DNA of 21,756 nt from an uncultured Synergistales bacterium (lineage in GTDB: Bacteria > Synergistota > Synergistia > Synergistales > Aminobacteriaceae): positions 1-21,756 of the forward strand of contig CALFXN010000052.1 of the NCBI GenBank assembly GCA_937957815.1, in the 5' to 3' direction. The notes below the pieces were generated by a model. That model saw only the letters and a program-made list of their open reading frames with translations, searched no databases and had not been told where the DNA came from. Below are positions 1-8,183 of the stretch, piece by piece (positions within the stretch are counted from its first letter, which is position 1; each line of letters starts with the position of its first letter). The position numbers and the translations under genes are program-made.

Positions 1-923
1 CCGAGAAGTCCGGCGCGGAGCCCCGAACGGATCGAATCGGCTCCCAGACTCGGACCGACCGAGCGGTTCTCGATGACTTCGACAGATACCGGAAGTGCGC
101 CAGCTCGAAGCATGATGGCAAGGCGCTGAGCCTCGGGTACAGAAAATCTGCCGGAAATCTGAGCGTTCCCTCCGCTGATTCGCTCCTGAACAACCGGCGC
201 CGAAACGACCAGACCGTCGAGAACGATCGCGATCTGCTTTCCGACGTTATCTGCAGTCGCCTTGTCGAAGAGATCCGCCCCTTCGGAGTTGAATGCGAGA
301 GTGACGACCGGACGTCCGATATTGTCATAGGAAGTTTTCGCATCTTTCAGATGCTTCCCGCTGACAAGGGCCTTGCCGAGGAGAAACGCTCTTCCGTCTG
401 AATCCGAGGCGACGATGATCCCCTCGAACGGATTCGCCTTTTTTTTCAGAGAATCGCGTTGCGCGTCGATGTCCGCTTTCGCGGCATCCCAACGCTTCTT
501 CGCCTGATTGAATTCGTCGTCGCTTCCGTAATTCTTGCGCTGTGGTCCGGGCGGGACCGGTTGAGTCGCTTCGAGAACCTTGCGGAACTCGAGAAGAGCT
601 GTCTTTCCGATCAGCTCAAGCGCCGCTTCAGGATCCTGAACGCCCGGGAGATCGATGATTACACGGTCTCGCCCCTGTCGCTGGATGACGGGCTCCGCGA
701 CGCCATACTGGTCGATTCTGTTTCGGAGCACAGCGAGCAAACGCGCCAGGCTGTCCTCATTCACCGGGTTTTCCGGAGTACCTTTCGCCTGGAGAACGAT
801 ATGCGCTCCGCCTTTCAGGTCAAGACCGAGCTTGATTCTCCCGTTGACGGGAAAAACTGCGACGAGGGCGGCCACGACTACGAAAAAAACGATTCCTAGC
901 CGCCATCGGTCTTTTCTCAGCAT
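1..923 (-). CDS. secD: Protein translocase subunit SecD, N-terminal part (3' end beyond window)
   Basis: SecD works with SecF and YajC in the inner membrane, using the proton-motive force to help pull preproteins through SecYEG into the periplasm. About 307 codons are visible. A short basic N-terminus is followed by one hydrophobic segment (about residues 9-26), then the conserved LGLDLKGGAHIVLQ motif. The large periplasmic region includes NRIDQYGVAEPVIQ and DRVIIDLPGVQDPE. Further on are the GNAQISGRFS stretch and EVIENRSVGPSLGADSI, which normally sits just before the membrane domain. The reading frame is open at base 1, so the remaining transmembrane region lies outside. The ATG at 921-923 is preceded by a strong AGGAGGA ribosome binding site. 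yajC lies 123 bp upstream on the same strand, the usual partnership. Identification is by recognised family motifs. Confidence 0.96.
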   Translation of the reverse strand, partial: MLRKDRWRLGIVFFVVVAALVAVFPVNGRIKLGLDLKGGAHIVLQAKGTPENPVNEDSLARLLAVLRNRIDQYGVAEPVIQRQGRDRVIIDLPGVQDPEAALELIGKTALLEFRKVLEATQPVPPGPQRKNYGSDDEFNQAKKRWDAAKADIDAQRDSLKKKANPFEGIIVASDSDGRAFLLGKALVSGKHLKDAKTSYDNIGRPVVTLAFNSEGADLFDKATADNVGKQIAIVLDGLVVSAPVVQERISGGNAQISGRFSVPEAQRLAIMLRAGALPVSVEVIENRSVGPSLGADSIRSGLRAGLL

Positions 924-948
924 CCCAAATTCCTCCTCACGAGAACTG

Positions 949-978
949 CATATAGAATGGACGCACATAACAATACAA
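949..978 (-). promoter_or_regulatory. Possible weak promoter for secD
   Basis: On the minus strand there is TTGTAT, an 18-base spacer, then TATATG, ending about 25 bases before the secD start codon. The match to sigma70 consensus is moderate. Its position just after the hairpin at 987-1022 would allow secD its own transcription if that hairpin terminates. This is inference from sequence only. Confidence 0.28.
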
Positions 979-986
979 TAAGGAAA

Positions 987-1022
987 ACAGATATAGCGGA
1001 CGCCCGACGCCGCTATATCTGT
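987..1022 (-). terminator. Perfect 13-bp hairpin between yajC and secD
   Basis: Arms 987-999 and 1010-1022 are exact inverted repeats (ACAGATATAGCGG and its complement) around a 10-base loop. On the minus strand the stem is followed by a T-rich run (TTTCCTTATTG), so it resembles a rho-independent terminator about 24 bases after the yajC stop. The stem has only moderate GC content and the T tract is interrupted, so termination may be partial. An RNA processing or stability element is the alternative. Confidence 0.55.
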
Positions 1023-1046
1023 CAGATCCTCTAAATTGCAAAGAGC

Positions 1047-1418
1047 TTATTTCTCAGGAGTTTCTTCTTTCGCGGGTTCGTTTCCCGATGATTTCGGCGC
1101 CTCCGTCGAACGCTTGCTCGATACGGAGCTCTTGAGGATCCGGACCTTGACGCCATCGGAAATCTCGATGATGAAACTGTCGTCCTTGACTTCCCGTATG
1201 ACTCCGAAGAAACCTCCCGCAGTTACTACCTGATCACCGCGCGTCATGGACGCGAGAAGCTCGTCATGCTGCCGTTGCCGCTTCTTCTGCGGGCGGATAA
1301 TGAAGAAGTAGAAGATGAGAACGAAAAGAGCCAAAGGGAACAGCATTCCCAGAATGCCCCCCTGCGCTCCTCCCTGACCTCCAGCCATTTGTCCGCATTG
1401 CTGCTGATTCAAAGACAC
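1047..1418 (-). CDS. yajC: Preprotein translocase accessory subunit YajC
   Basis: YajC is a small single-span membrane protein that associates with SecD-SecF. The 123-residue product has a Gly/Gln-rich N-terminus and one hydrophobic helix (about residues 24-42). The family hallmark FFIIRPQKKRQRQHDELLASM follows in segments, then GDQVVTAGGFFGVI and a short beta domain (VKVRILKSSVSS). The charged, low-complexity C-terminal tail (EAPKSSGNEPAKEETPEK) is typical. The start is GTG at 1416-1418, with an AGGAGG ribosome binding site about 5 bases upstream; no better in-frame start exists nearby. It lies directly upstream of secD, with a hairpin between them, and downstream of rex, from which it is separated by a promoter-like sequence. 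The length is normal for the family. Confidence 0.95.
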   Translation of the reverse strand: MSLNQQQCGQMAGGQGGAQGGILGMLFPLALFVLIFYFFIIRPQKKRQRQHDELLASMTRGDQVVTAGGFFGVIREVKDDSFIIEISDGVKVRILKSSVSSKRSTEAPKSSGNEPAKEETPEK

Positions 1419-1464
1419 ACGCCTCCTCTATCGATATGCTGCCGTCCGCAATATTTGGCGCTTT

Positions 1465-1494
1465 ATTGTACCATCCACCCGGGGAAAGGGTCAC
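1465..1494 (-). promoter_or_regulatory. Likely promoter for yajC(-secD)
   Basis: The minus strand shows GTGACC, an 18-base spacer, then TACAAT, giving a predicted transcript start about 40 bases before the yajC GTG codon. The -35 element overlaps the rex stop codon. The -10 match is good and the -35 match moderate (4 of 6). Confidence 0.45.
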
Positions 1495-2117
1495 TCTTCG
1501 CAATCCTTGAGGTAAAAGAGAAGCTTTTCAAGTTCGACGGAGATATCCACACTGTAAACGAGAACGTCGGGTGGGGTTACGATAGAAACGGGAGAGAAAT
1601 TCAGTATTCCGCGTACACCGCCGACCGATGTCAGATTGTCCACACACGACTGCGCAACAGAGGAGGGAACCGTCAGGATGATTACCTGGATACTCAGCTT
1701 CCGGATAACGTCCGCCGCGGAATCCATGTGGTAACAGGGGATTCCCATGATTTTCGTTCCAATCTTCTCCGGAGCGATATCAAAGAGTGCCTGAATGTCA
1801 AACTTCTCGCTCCTGAAAGCCCGATGTCCGAGCAACGCCTCGCCCAATCTCCCGACTCCGACGAGCGCGATCGGCCACTTCTTCGGGGATGCGAGAATTT
1901 CACTCACATGTTCAAACAGGCGATCGACGTGGTATCCGACGCCTCGTTTTCCGATTTCGCCGAAGTACGACAGATCCTTCCGGACCTGACTTGCCTTGAG
2001 CGATAACATCTGACCGATCTCTTGCGAGGAAACGACTTTTCTTCCCTCAGAGGAGAGTTGTTCCAGCAGACGATGGTACTGTACAAGACGCTCCACCGTC
2101 GGCTCGGCAATTCTCAT
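1491..2117 (-). CDS. rex: Redox-sensing transcriptional repressor Rex
   Basis: Rex is a DNA-binding dimer that senses the NADH/NAD+ ratio and represses fermentation and respiration genes when NADH is low. The 208-residue product has an N-terminal winged helix (about residues 1-80) with the diagnostic SSQEIGQMLSLKASQVRKDL and FGEIGKRGVGYHV stretches. A Rossmann domain with nucleotide-binding loop ALVGVGRLGEALLG follows, and a C-terminal swap helix (DISVELEKLLFYL). A longer reading from 2213 is open, but it would overlap ridA. The ATG at 2115-2117 has GGAGG about 9 bases upstream and begins with the usual MRIAEPTVERLVQYHRLL. It is the last gene of the dnaG-rqcP-eno-ridA-rex run, 37 bases after ridA. 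I did not find a clear Rex operator in the window. Confidence 0.95.
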   Translation of the reverse strand: MRIAEPTVERLVQYHRLLEQLSSEGRKVVSSQEIGQMLSLKASQVRKDLSYFGEIGKRGVGYHVDRLFEHVSEILASPKKWPIALVGVGRLGEALLGHRAFRSEKFDIQALFDIAPEKIGTKIMGIPCYHMDSAADVIRKLSIQVIILTVPSSVAQSCVDNLTSVGGVRGILNFSPVSIVTPPDVLVYSVDISVELEKLLFYLKDCEE

Positions 2118-2154
2118 GCTTTCCGCCCTCCGTCCCAGAATACGCCCGCCTTCA

Positions 2155-2535
2155 TTACCCCTTATACGCAATGACCTCGATCTCCACAAGTGCTCCTTTC
2201 GGCAGGGCTCCAACCTGAACGAATGAGCGCGAGGGCGGCTCTGACGTGAAGAAACGCGCGTAAACCTCGTTTACGACAGGGAATGCTCCCATGTCCGTCG
2301 CAAATACGGTAGCCTTGACGACATTCCGGAGTGAAAGTCCTTCGGATGCCAGGAGAGCACTGACATTTTTCAACACCTGATCCGTCTGTTCGGCGAATCC
2401 TCCGGCAACCATCGTGCCGGTTTCCGGATCGATGGGAATCTGCCCCGAACAGAAAACAAAATCACCGGCGACGATCGCCTGACTGTACGGGCCAACGGCG
2501 GCGGGGGCGGATTTTGTTGCGACGATACGCTTCAT
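2155..2535 (-). CDS. ridA: RidA family 2-iminobutanoate/2-iminopropanoate deaminase
   Basis: RidA hydrolyses reactive enamine/imine intermediates released by PLP enzymes such as threonine dehydratase, protecting other PLP enzymes from damage. The 126-residue product has the family length. Visible motifs are APAAVGPYSQAIVAGDFVFCSGQIPIDPETG (read as consecutive segments), the internal VVKATVFATDMGAF, and the C-terminal signature PSRSFVQVGALPKGALVEIE. This last stretch contains the Arg and Glu that bind the substrate carboxylate and activate water in characterised RidA proteins. The ATG at 2533-2535 is preceded by GGAGG. It sits 43 bases after eno and 37 bases before rex, probably in one transcript. 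The subfamily (RidA proper versus Rid1-7) is inferred from the conserved Arg and Glu. Confidence 0.94.
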   Translation of the reverse strand: MKRIVATKSAPAAVGPYSQAIVAGDFVFCSGQIPIDPETGTMVAGGFAEQTDQVLKNVSALLASEGLSLRNVVKATVFATDMGAFPVVNEVYARFFTSEPPSRSFVQVGALPKGALVEIEVIAYKG

Positions 2536-2578
2536 TCAAAACACCTCCATCAGGATATTTTCGGCAAAAAAGACAGTG

Positions 2579-3859
2579 TCAGAGCGCACAGCGGATGCGT
2601 GAGGTTCCGGCATAAACGCTCTTTTCGCCCAGTTCTTCATGAATACGCAACAACTGATTGTATTTCGCGACCCGATCGATTCGTGCCGGAGCGCCGGTCT
2701 TTATCTGTCCGGCGGCCGTGGCGACCGCAAGATCGCTTATGAATGAATCATCCGTTTCGCCGGAACGATGCGAAATAACTGGAGAATATCCGTTCCGGAC
2801 AGCCATGTCGATGACACGCAATGTTTCCGTCAACGTTCCGATCTGATTGAGCTTGATGAGAATCGAGTTCGCAATTCCTTCACGAACTCCACGAGAAAGA
2901 CGATCGGGGTTGGTAACGAACAGATCGTCTCCAATTATCTGGATCTTCTTTCCGAGACGTCCCGTGAGAAGTGACCATCCATCCCAATCTTCTTCCGACA
3001 TTCCGTCTTCGATGGAAACTATCGGGAATTCGTGAACCAGATCTTCATAGTAGGCGACGAGTTCTTCAGGGGAGAATCTCCGCGCCTCTCCTTCGAATGT
3101 GTAGACGCCGTCACCGTAGAGCCCGGACGCCGCTACGTCGAGAGCGAGAAAAACATCCCTGCCGGGTTCATACCCGGCCTTCGATATCGCCTCCACGATC
3201 AGTGAAAGTGCTTCACGATTCGTCGCGAGGTTCGGGGCGAAGCCTCCCTCGTCTCCGACACCGGTACTCAGTCCCCTTTTCTTCAAAATCCCCTTGAGGG
3301 TATGATAGATCTCAACTGCCGTCCGCAATCCCTCGGGAAAATCCGGAGCGCCTGCGGGGACAATCATGAACTCCTGAATATCGAGCGTGTTATCGGCGTG
3401 CGCCCCGCCGTTCACGATATTCATGAGAGGCGTCGGAAGAACGAAGGGCCCCAGACCACCGATATAGGACCAGAGCGGAACATCCTGCTCGACGGCAGCC
3501 GCGCGGGCACATGCCAGCGAAACGCCGAGAATGGAGTTGGCTCCCAATCTTGACTTGTTCGCAGTACCATCGAGATCGATCATCGCCATGTCGATTTCTT
3601 CCTGTGAAGAAGGGTCCATGCCGACAATCTCAGGGGCTATCGTATCGTTGACGGAGGAAAGCGCTTCAACGACTCCCTTGCCACAATATCTCGTTCCACC
3701 GTCGCGAAGCTCGATTGCCTCGAAAGATCCCGTCGACGCCCCGGAAGGAACGGACGCTCGCCCGAGAACACCATCCTCAGTCCAGACTTCGACTTCTACG
3801 GTCGGGTTTCCCCTGGAATCAAGTATTTCCCGACCATGAACGCCGATAATAGAACTCAT
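2579..3859 (-). CDS. eno: Enolase (phosphopyruvate hydratase)
   Basis: Enolase interconverts 2-phosphoglycerate and phosphoenolpyruvate in glycolysis, using two Mg2+ ions. The 426-residue length is typical. The N-terminal domain carries [18 protein letters not shown] and [16 protein letters not shown]. The barrel shows [74 protein letters not shown] and the signature [18 protein letters not shown], covering the catalytic Glu, Lys and His and the metal-binding Asp/Glu residues. A 438-residue reading from 3895 is open, but the ATG at 3857-3859 has a strong GGGAGGAAG ribosome binding site and gives the normal start [12 protein letters not shown]. It lies between the S4-domain gene and ridA with gaps of about 42 bases each, consistent with one operon. 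Confidence 0.98.
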   Translation of the reverse strand: MSSIIGVHGREILDSRGNPTVEVEVWTEDGVLGRASVPSGASTGSFEAIELRDGGTRYCGKGVVEALSSVNDTIAPEIVGMDPSSQEEIDMAMIDLDGTANKSRLGANSILGVSLACARAAAVEQDVPLWSYIGGLGPFVLPTPLMNIVNGGAHADNTLDIQEFMIVPAGAPDFPEGLRTAVEIYHTLKGILKKRGLSTGVGDEGGFAPNLATNREALSLIVEAISKAGYEPGRDVFLALDVAASGLYGDGVYTFEGEARRFSPEELVAYYEDLVHEFPIVSIEDGMSEEDWDGWSLLTGRLGKKIQIIGDDLFVTNPDRLSRGVREGIANSILIKLNQIGTLTETLRVIDMAVRNGYSPVISHRSGETDDSFISDLAVATAAGQIKTGAPARIDRVAKYNQLLRIHEELGEKSVYAGTSRIRCAL

Positions 3860-3901
3860 CAACTTCCTCCCTTCTCTCCGCCCTGCGGAAAACAATCGTT
3901 C

Positions 3902-4180
3902 CTACCACGGCCGCGTCGCCGGATCGACTTTCCGTTCCTCGATAACTTCAAAAGCGATGATCCCGGCTCTTCTGAGCCGCGGCTCGTCATCCTCAAGAAC
4001 GCGGATACGTACGAGACGCGTTGCATAGGCAACATCGACGATATCTCCCCTCTGAACAGGAGAAGCCGCTTTTATGGAGCGCTCGTTGATCCTGACCGCT
4101 CCGATTTCCACCATTTCCTGCGCAATCGTCCGTCTTTTGACGAGACGGGATAGCTTCAGAAACAGATCAATTCGTATCAT
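3902..4180 (-). CDS. RqcP-like S4-domain RNA-binding protein
   Basis: The 92-residue product is essentially one S4 domain: MIRIDLFLKLSRLVKRRTIAQEMVE, an alpha-L-like RNA-binding motif, then IGAVRINERSIKAASPVQRGDIVDV. This pattern is shared by RqcP/YabO, which assists alanine tailing of stalled nascent chains on 50S subunits together with RqcH. It is also shared by Hsp15. The ending SRLVKRRTIA is closer to RqcP than to the longer Hsp15 of enteric bacteria, so I favour RqcP; rqcH itself is not in the window. The only plausible start is the ATG at 4178-4180, which has no clear Shine-Dalgarno sequence. Expression may depend on readthrough from dnaG, 51 bases upstream. Confidence is high for the S4 domain and moderate for the specific role. 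Confidence 0.85.
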   Translation of the reverse strand: MIRIDLFLKLSRLVKRRTIAQEMVEIGAVRINERSIKAASPVQRGDIVDVAYATRLVRIRVLEDDEPRLRRAGIIAFEVIEERKVDPATRPW

Positions 4181-4231
4181 GTTCAGAGAGACACAAACCC
4201 GGAAGAGTATAGCAAAACATCGCTTCTCATT

Positions 4232-5959
4232 TCAATTGCTCCTTCCCGTTCGCTTGAGAGCGGCACCGAGTTCGCCGAAACGTTTAATTCCGTCCGCTGT
4301 TGCAACGCCGCGTTGCATTGACTCCCGGAGGAGTTCATACTCCCTTTTATCGCGAAGGCGCCCAAGTTCGGCAAGCAGGATATTCCATCCGTCACAACCG
4401 CCGAATGCTTCCGAAGCCTCTCCTCCGAGCGCAAGAACGTTCAGGGGAACTTTCTCGCCCATCGAAAGCCACTGGGATTCGAGATCCTGTGGAGATGACC
4501 CCGAAAGAATCGCCTCCGCGACATTGCGCACCGTTTCATGTGACAGGAGTCCCAACAGTCGGCCGGGATCGCAGTCACGCCGTCTCGCTGCGTCTCGCCA
4601 GAGCATGTAGCAGAGCGCGGCCTCCATGTGCGGATACGCCTCCGTCTTTTTCGGACCGGAACTCTTTCCCTTCGCCATCATTGCGTCCGTTTCCGATTCT
4701 TTTCGGCCCGGCACAGAAGCGGCGAGAAGCGACCTGAGAACGTGCGGAAAAACTCCCAGAGCCTTCGCGGCCTCTGCGATGTGACATTCAGCATCCACAG
4801 GTCCAAGCGATCTCAACGTCTCAATAATATCGTCCGTCGCCCGTTTCCTCGTCTCCGGAGAGTCGAGTTCTCCCCGACGCATCGCTATGTGGTATGAAAC
4901 AAGAGGGAGTGCGTTCTGCACGGCCGCATCAAATAGAGAGAGGCCATCCGGAGTCTGGAGGAGTTCGTCGGGGTCCTTGCCGAGGGGGATCCTGACAACG
5001 GAAACCGAAAGTCCTGCCTTCCGGAGAATATACATGCCCCGGATCGTCGCTTCCTGTCCCGCCGCATCGGCGTCATAACAGATGAGGCACCGGTCGGCAA
5101 GGCGATGAAGCTGTTCCGCCTGTTCTTCGGTCAGTGACGTTCCGAGTGAGGCGACCGCCTCGGAATACCCACACGTCTGGAGACGAAGAGCGTCCATGTA
5201 CCCTTCGACAAGAATGGTACGTTTCTTCTCCCGGATCGACTGCTTGGCATCGTTGAGGAGATAGAGCGTCTTCCTCTTGCTGTACAAAACCCCTTCGGGA
5301 CTGTTGATGTACTTCGCGCCCTCTCCGTCGATGATGCGTCCGCCGAACGCCACGAGCCTCCCGGAGCCATCTCTGATCGGGAAGATGATTCGTCCGCGGA
5401 AACGATCGTATACACCGTGCTTCCCCTGCATTACAAGACCGCAATCAGTTGCATCCTTCGAGGACACTCCGTTTTTCTGCAGGAAACTCCAGAGCCCATC
5501 CCAGGATGATGGGGCCCATCCTATGGAAAACCGATCGAGGATTTCCGGAGACGCGAAATTCCGTCGTTTCAGATATGCACGAGCGACCTCTCCTTCGCGA
5601 TCCCTGAGACGGTCGCGAAACCAGCGCAACGTCGCTTCCATGACATCCGTCAGTGTACGCGTCTCTCTCTTTTCATGCTTCGGGAGTTCGACTCCGACTC
5701 TTTCCGCAAGCATCTCCAGCGTCGATGGGAAATCGAGTCCCTCAATCTCCATGACGAAACTGATTACATCCCCCCCTCTGTTGCATCCGAAGCAATGATA
5801 GGTCTGCCTCTCCTGGGATACCGAGAAGGAAGGCGTTTTTTCGGAATGAAAGGGACACAGCCCCTGGTAGTTCTTCCCTGCCTTCCGGAGTCGGACATAT
5901 TCCCCGATGACCTCGACGATATCGAGACGTTCCTTGACGCGTTGCACTGAATCGGACAT
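4232..5959 (-). CDS. dnaG: DNA primase DnaG
   Basis: DnaG synthesises the RNA primers for chromosome replication and is recruited by the DnaB helicase. The 575-residue product starts with the CHC2 zinc-binding domain: [11 protein letters not shown] and [11 protein letters not shown] give ligands Cys35, His38, Cys56 and Cys59. The catalytic core includes [14 protein letters not shown] and [10 protein letters not shown]. The TOPRIM domain follows, with acidic motifs [10 protein letters not shown] and ICYDADAAG. The C-terminal third (after about residue 430) is poorly conserved and should hold the helicase-binding domain. The ATG at 5957-5959 has GGGAGGG five bases upstream; a second ATG four codons earlier (5971) lacks a ribosome binding site. 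A hairpin only 23 bases upstream leaves no obvious room for a promoter. It heads the dnaG-rqcP-eno-ridA-rex run. Confidence 0.97.
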   Translation of the reverse strand: MSDSVQRVKERLDIVEVIGEYVRLRKAGKNYQGLCPFHSEKTPSFSVSQERQTYHCFGCNRGGDVISFVMEIEGLDFPSTLEMLAERVGVELPKHEKRETRTLTDVMEATLRWFRDRLRDREGEVARAYLKRRNFASPEILDRFSIGWAPSSWDGLWSFLQKNGVSSKDATDCGLVMQGKHGVYDRFRGRIIFPIRDGSGRLVAFGGRIIDGEGAKYINSPEGVLYSKRKTLYLLNDAKQSIREKKRTILVEGYMDALRLQTCGYSEAVASLGTSLTEEQAEQLHRLADRCLICYDADAAGQEATIRGMYILRKAGLSVSVVRIPLGKDPDELLQTPDGLSLFDAAVQNALPLVSYHIAMRRGELDSPETRKRATDDIIETLRSLGPVDAECHIAEAAKALGVFPHVLRSLLAASVPGRKESETDAMMAKGKSSGPKKTEAYPHMEAALCYMLWRDAARRRDCDPGRLLGLLSHETVRNVAEAILSGSSPQDLESQWLSMGEKVPLNVLALGGEASEAFGGCDGWNILLAELGRLRDKREYELLRESMQRGVATADGIKRFGELGAALKRTGRSN

Positions 5960-5982
5960 AAGCCCTCCCATTTCGATGAAGA

Positions 5983-6014
5983 GCGGGGGGAGGGACCTCC
6001 GTCCCTCCCCCCGC
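5983..6014 (-). terminator. Very GC-rich hairpin after hppA
   Basis: Arms 5983-5996 and 6001-6014 form a perfect 14-bp G/C-rich stem (GCGGGGGGAGGGAC and its complement) with a 4-base loop. It lies 26 bases after the hppA stop. On the minus strand the following bases are TCTTCATCG, a poor T tract, so it may be an inefficient terminator or an mRNA 3' stabiliser. The dnaG start codon is only 23 bases further on. Confidence 0.65.
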
Positions 6015-6040
6015 CAAACGGGTCTTTGTGTATTCGATTT

Positions 6041-8044
6041 CTATATGAAGAGAGGCGCCAATACCAGAGCGATAACGGACATGAGTTTGATGAGGATGTT
6101 CAGACTCGGACCGGCCGTGTCCTTGAAGGGATCGCCAACGGTGTCGCCGACGACAGCCGCGGCATGTTGCGGTGTTTTCTTTCCGCCGTGATGCCCTTCT
6201 TCGATGTACTTTTTGGCGTTATCCCAGGCGCCGCCCGAGTTCGCCATGAAAATCGCGAGCATGACTCCCGTCACGATCGAACCGCCAAGGAGTCCGCCGA
6301 GTGCCTGAGCGCCAAGAAGATATCCGACCAGAACAGGAGAAACGACCGCAAGGAGTCCCGGAATCACCATCTTCTTAAGGGCTGCAGCCGTCGAAATATC
6401 GACGCATCGCTCGTATTCCGGCCGTGCGGTTCCCTCCATGATCCCAGGAATTTCGCGGAACTGCCGTCTGACCTCGTCGATCATCGCCTGCGCCGCCTGG
6501 CCGACCGCTTCGATGGAAAGCGCACTGAAAAGGAACGGCAACATACCTCCGATGAAGAGCCCCGCCATGACCTTCGGATCCTGAAGGTCGATCGATGTCA
6601 GTTTGACCGAATGGGCAAACGCGACAAAAAGAGCGAGCGCCGTCAGGGCGGCAGATCCGATCGCAAGTCCCTTCCCCATAGCTGCCGTCGTATTTCCGAT
6701 GGAATCAAGCTTATCGGTGATCTTTCGGACTTCAGGCGGAAGGTGGCTCATTTCGGAGATTCCGCCCGCGTTGTCCGCGATGGGGCCGTAGGCGTCAACG
6801 CTCAGCGCCATACCGGTAATCGAGAGCATTCCGACCGCCGCGCACGCAATGCCGTACAGTCCGCCGAACTTGAAACTGATGAGAATCGACGCACACACGA
6901 GGAATACCGGTATGACCGTCGACTTCATGCCGACCGCTAATCCGGACAGGATCACCGTGGCCGGTCCCGTCTCGGACGCCTGTGCGATATGCTTGACGGA
7001 CCCGTAGTCGCCCGACGTGTAAATCTCTGTGACGAAGCCGATGAGGACACCCGCGACAACGCCGGATACAACCGCCCAGAAGATGTTGAGATCGCCGAGC
7101 ATCGCCTTCGTAATCACGAGAGAGACGACAATCAGGATGCCGCCGGTGATGAACGTCCCGTTCCGAAGTGCCGCAGCAGGATCGCCTCGGTTCAGCTTCT
7201 CGATGTACGGCTGAAGATGTTTGTTGCCGGATCCATCGACCTTGACGAACATGGTTCCGAGCAGAGCCGCAACGATGCCGACCGCTGCGATCATCAGCGG
7301 ATACACGACTCCGCGGCCGCCATACACGGAAATACCGACCGCCATTGCAGCAATGATCGAATTCACGTAGGATTCAAAAAGGTCGGCGCCCATTCCAGCG
7401 ATATCACCGACGTTGTCACCGACATTGTCGGCGATGACGGCGGGATTCCGCGGGTCGTCTTCCGGGATTCCGGCCTCGACCTTGCCGACGAGATCCGCGC
7501 CGACGTCGGCCGCTTTCGTGTAGATCCCACCTCCGACGCGGGCGAAGAGCGCTATCGAACTGGCTCCCATGCCGAAGCTCGTGATAATGTTCGCATCCTG
7601 AAAGATCATGTAACAAACCGCGATTCCGATAACGCCTATTCCGACGACGGACATCCCCATGACACTGCCACCGCCGAAGGCAATCCCCAACGCCTCATTG
7701 ACGCCCGTTATCGCCGCAAATGAAGTCCTTCCGTTCGCCCGCGTCGCGACGATCATTCCGAAGAAACCGGAAGCGGCGCTGCAGAGAGCTCCCAAGACAA
7801 AACAAACGGCGGAAGCGACACCGACCTGCCATCCGAGCAATCCGGCAACGACGATGACAAACGGGAAAAGCCACTTATACTCACGAAACAAAAAAGCCAT
7901 TGCCCCTCTGTGGATAATATCCGAAAGCTCGACGATCCGATCGTTTTCGACATTGAAGCTCATGATTTTCTGGTACGTCTTGAACGCATACGCCAGCGCC
8001 AGGATACCCGTAACTACGGTAAGCAGGATAACGAACACACCCAT
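6041..8044 (-). CDS. hppA: Membrane-bound ion-pumping pyrophosphatase (K+-dependent type)
   Basis: This integral membrane enzyme hydrolyses pyrophosphate and pumps H+ and/or Na+ across the inner membrane, recovering energy from biosynthetic PPi. The 667-residue product is full length with many transmembrane helices. Substrate-site motifs are all present: [44 protein letters not shown] and the C-terminal [17 protein letters not shown]. In the K+-determining segment it reads [20 protein letters not shown]. The Ala after GNTTA, rather than the Lys of K+-independent enzymes, places it in the K+-dependent class. H+ versus Na+ specificity cannot be settled by eye. The ATG at 8042-8044 has GGGGAGG 9 bases upstream; the longer reading from 8125 begins inside the promoter and is rejected. 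It is transcribed alone, from a good promoter to a hairpin. Confidence 0.96.
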   Translation of the reverse strand: MGVFVILLTVVTGILALAYAFKTYQKIMSFNVENDRIVELSDIIHRGAMAFLFREYKWLFPFVIVVAGLLGWQVGVASAVCFVLGALCSAASGFFGMIVATRANGRTSFAAITGVNEALGIAFGGGSVMGMSVVGIGVIGIAVCYMIFQDANIITSFGMGASSIALFARVGGGIYTKAADVGADLVGKVEAGIPEDDPRNPAVIADNVGDNVGDIAGMGADLFESYVNSIIAAMAVGISVYGGRGVVYPLMIAAVGIVAALLGTMFVKVDGSGNKHLQPYIEKLNRGDPAAALRNGTFITGGILIVVSLVITKAMLGDLNIFWAVVSGVVAGVLIGFVTEIYTSGDYGSVKHIAQASETGPATVILSGLAVGMKSTVIPVFLVCASILISFKFGGLYGIACAAVGMLSITGMALSVDAYGPIADNAGGISEMSHLPPEVRKITDKLDSIGNTTAAMGKGLAIGSAALTALALFVAFAHSVKLTSIDLQDPKVMAGLFIGGMLPFLFSALSIEAVGQAAQAMIDEVRRQFREIPGIMEGTARPEYERCVDISTAAALKKMVIPGLLAVVSPVLVGYLLGAQALGGLLGGSIVTGVMLAIFMANSGGAWDNAKKYIEEGHHGGKKTPQHAAAVVGDTVGDPFKDTAGPSLNILIKLMSVIALVLAPLFI

Positions 8045-8082
8045 CAATGAAACCTCCCCGGAAGAAAACTCACAACAAGACT

Positions 8083-8101
8083 GCCTGCCTTTCGGGCGGG
8101 C
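8083..8101 (-). other. Small hairpin in the hppA leader
   Basis: Arms 8083-8089 and 8095-8101 pair over 7 bp (one G-T wobble) with a 5-base loop, inside the roughly 74-base untranslated leader of hppA. No T tract follows on the minus strand, so it is not a convincing terminator. It may only affect mRNA stability. Confidence 0.3.
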
Positions 8102-8124
8102 CTGAAGAATACACAACGGGAACA

Positions 8125-8153
8125 ATTATAGTTATTTCCCTCCACAAAAACAA
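8125..8153 (-). promoter_or_regulatory. Promoter for hppA
   Basis: The minus strand has TTGTTT, exactly 17 bases, then a perfect TATAAT. The predicted start is near 8118, giving a leader of about 74 bases before the hppA ATG. It is the best sigma70-type match I saw in the window and lies just after the end of the permease gene. Confidence 0.72.
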
Positions 8154-8183
8154 CCGATACGCAACCACCCCGCTTTTCCAGGA

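Noticed and set aside
459..899. Plus-strand open frame of 146 codons near the left edge
   Set aside because: It lies antisense to secD, whose minus-strand translation gives clear SecD motifs through the same region.
1419..1490. Rex operator upstream of yajC or near rex
   Set aside because: No TTGTGA...TCACAA-like palindrome is present in this gap or in front of hppA; only isolated half-like TTGTG words occur.
2118..2213. N-terminal extension of Rex by 32 residues
   Set aside because: It would overlap ridA and lacks a ribosome binding site; the downstream ATG at 2117 has one and matches the family start.
6026..6940. Long plus-strand open frame (304 codons) opposite hppA
   Set aside because: Antisense to a complete, motif-rich pyrophosphatase. 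The translation is Arg/Asp/His-rich without family motifs, and there is no ribosome binding site.
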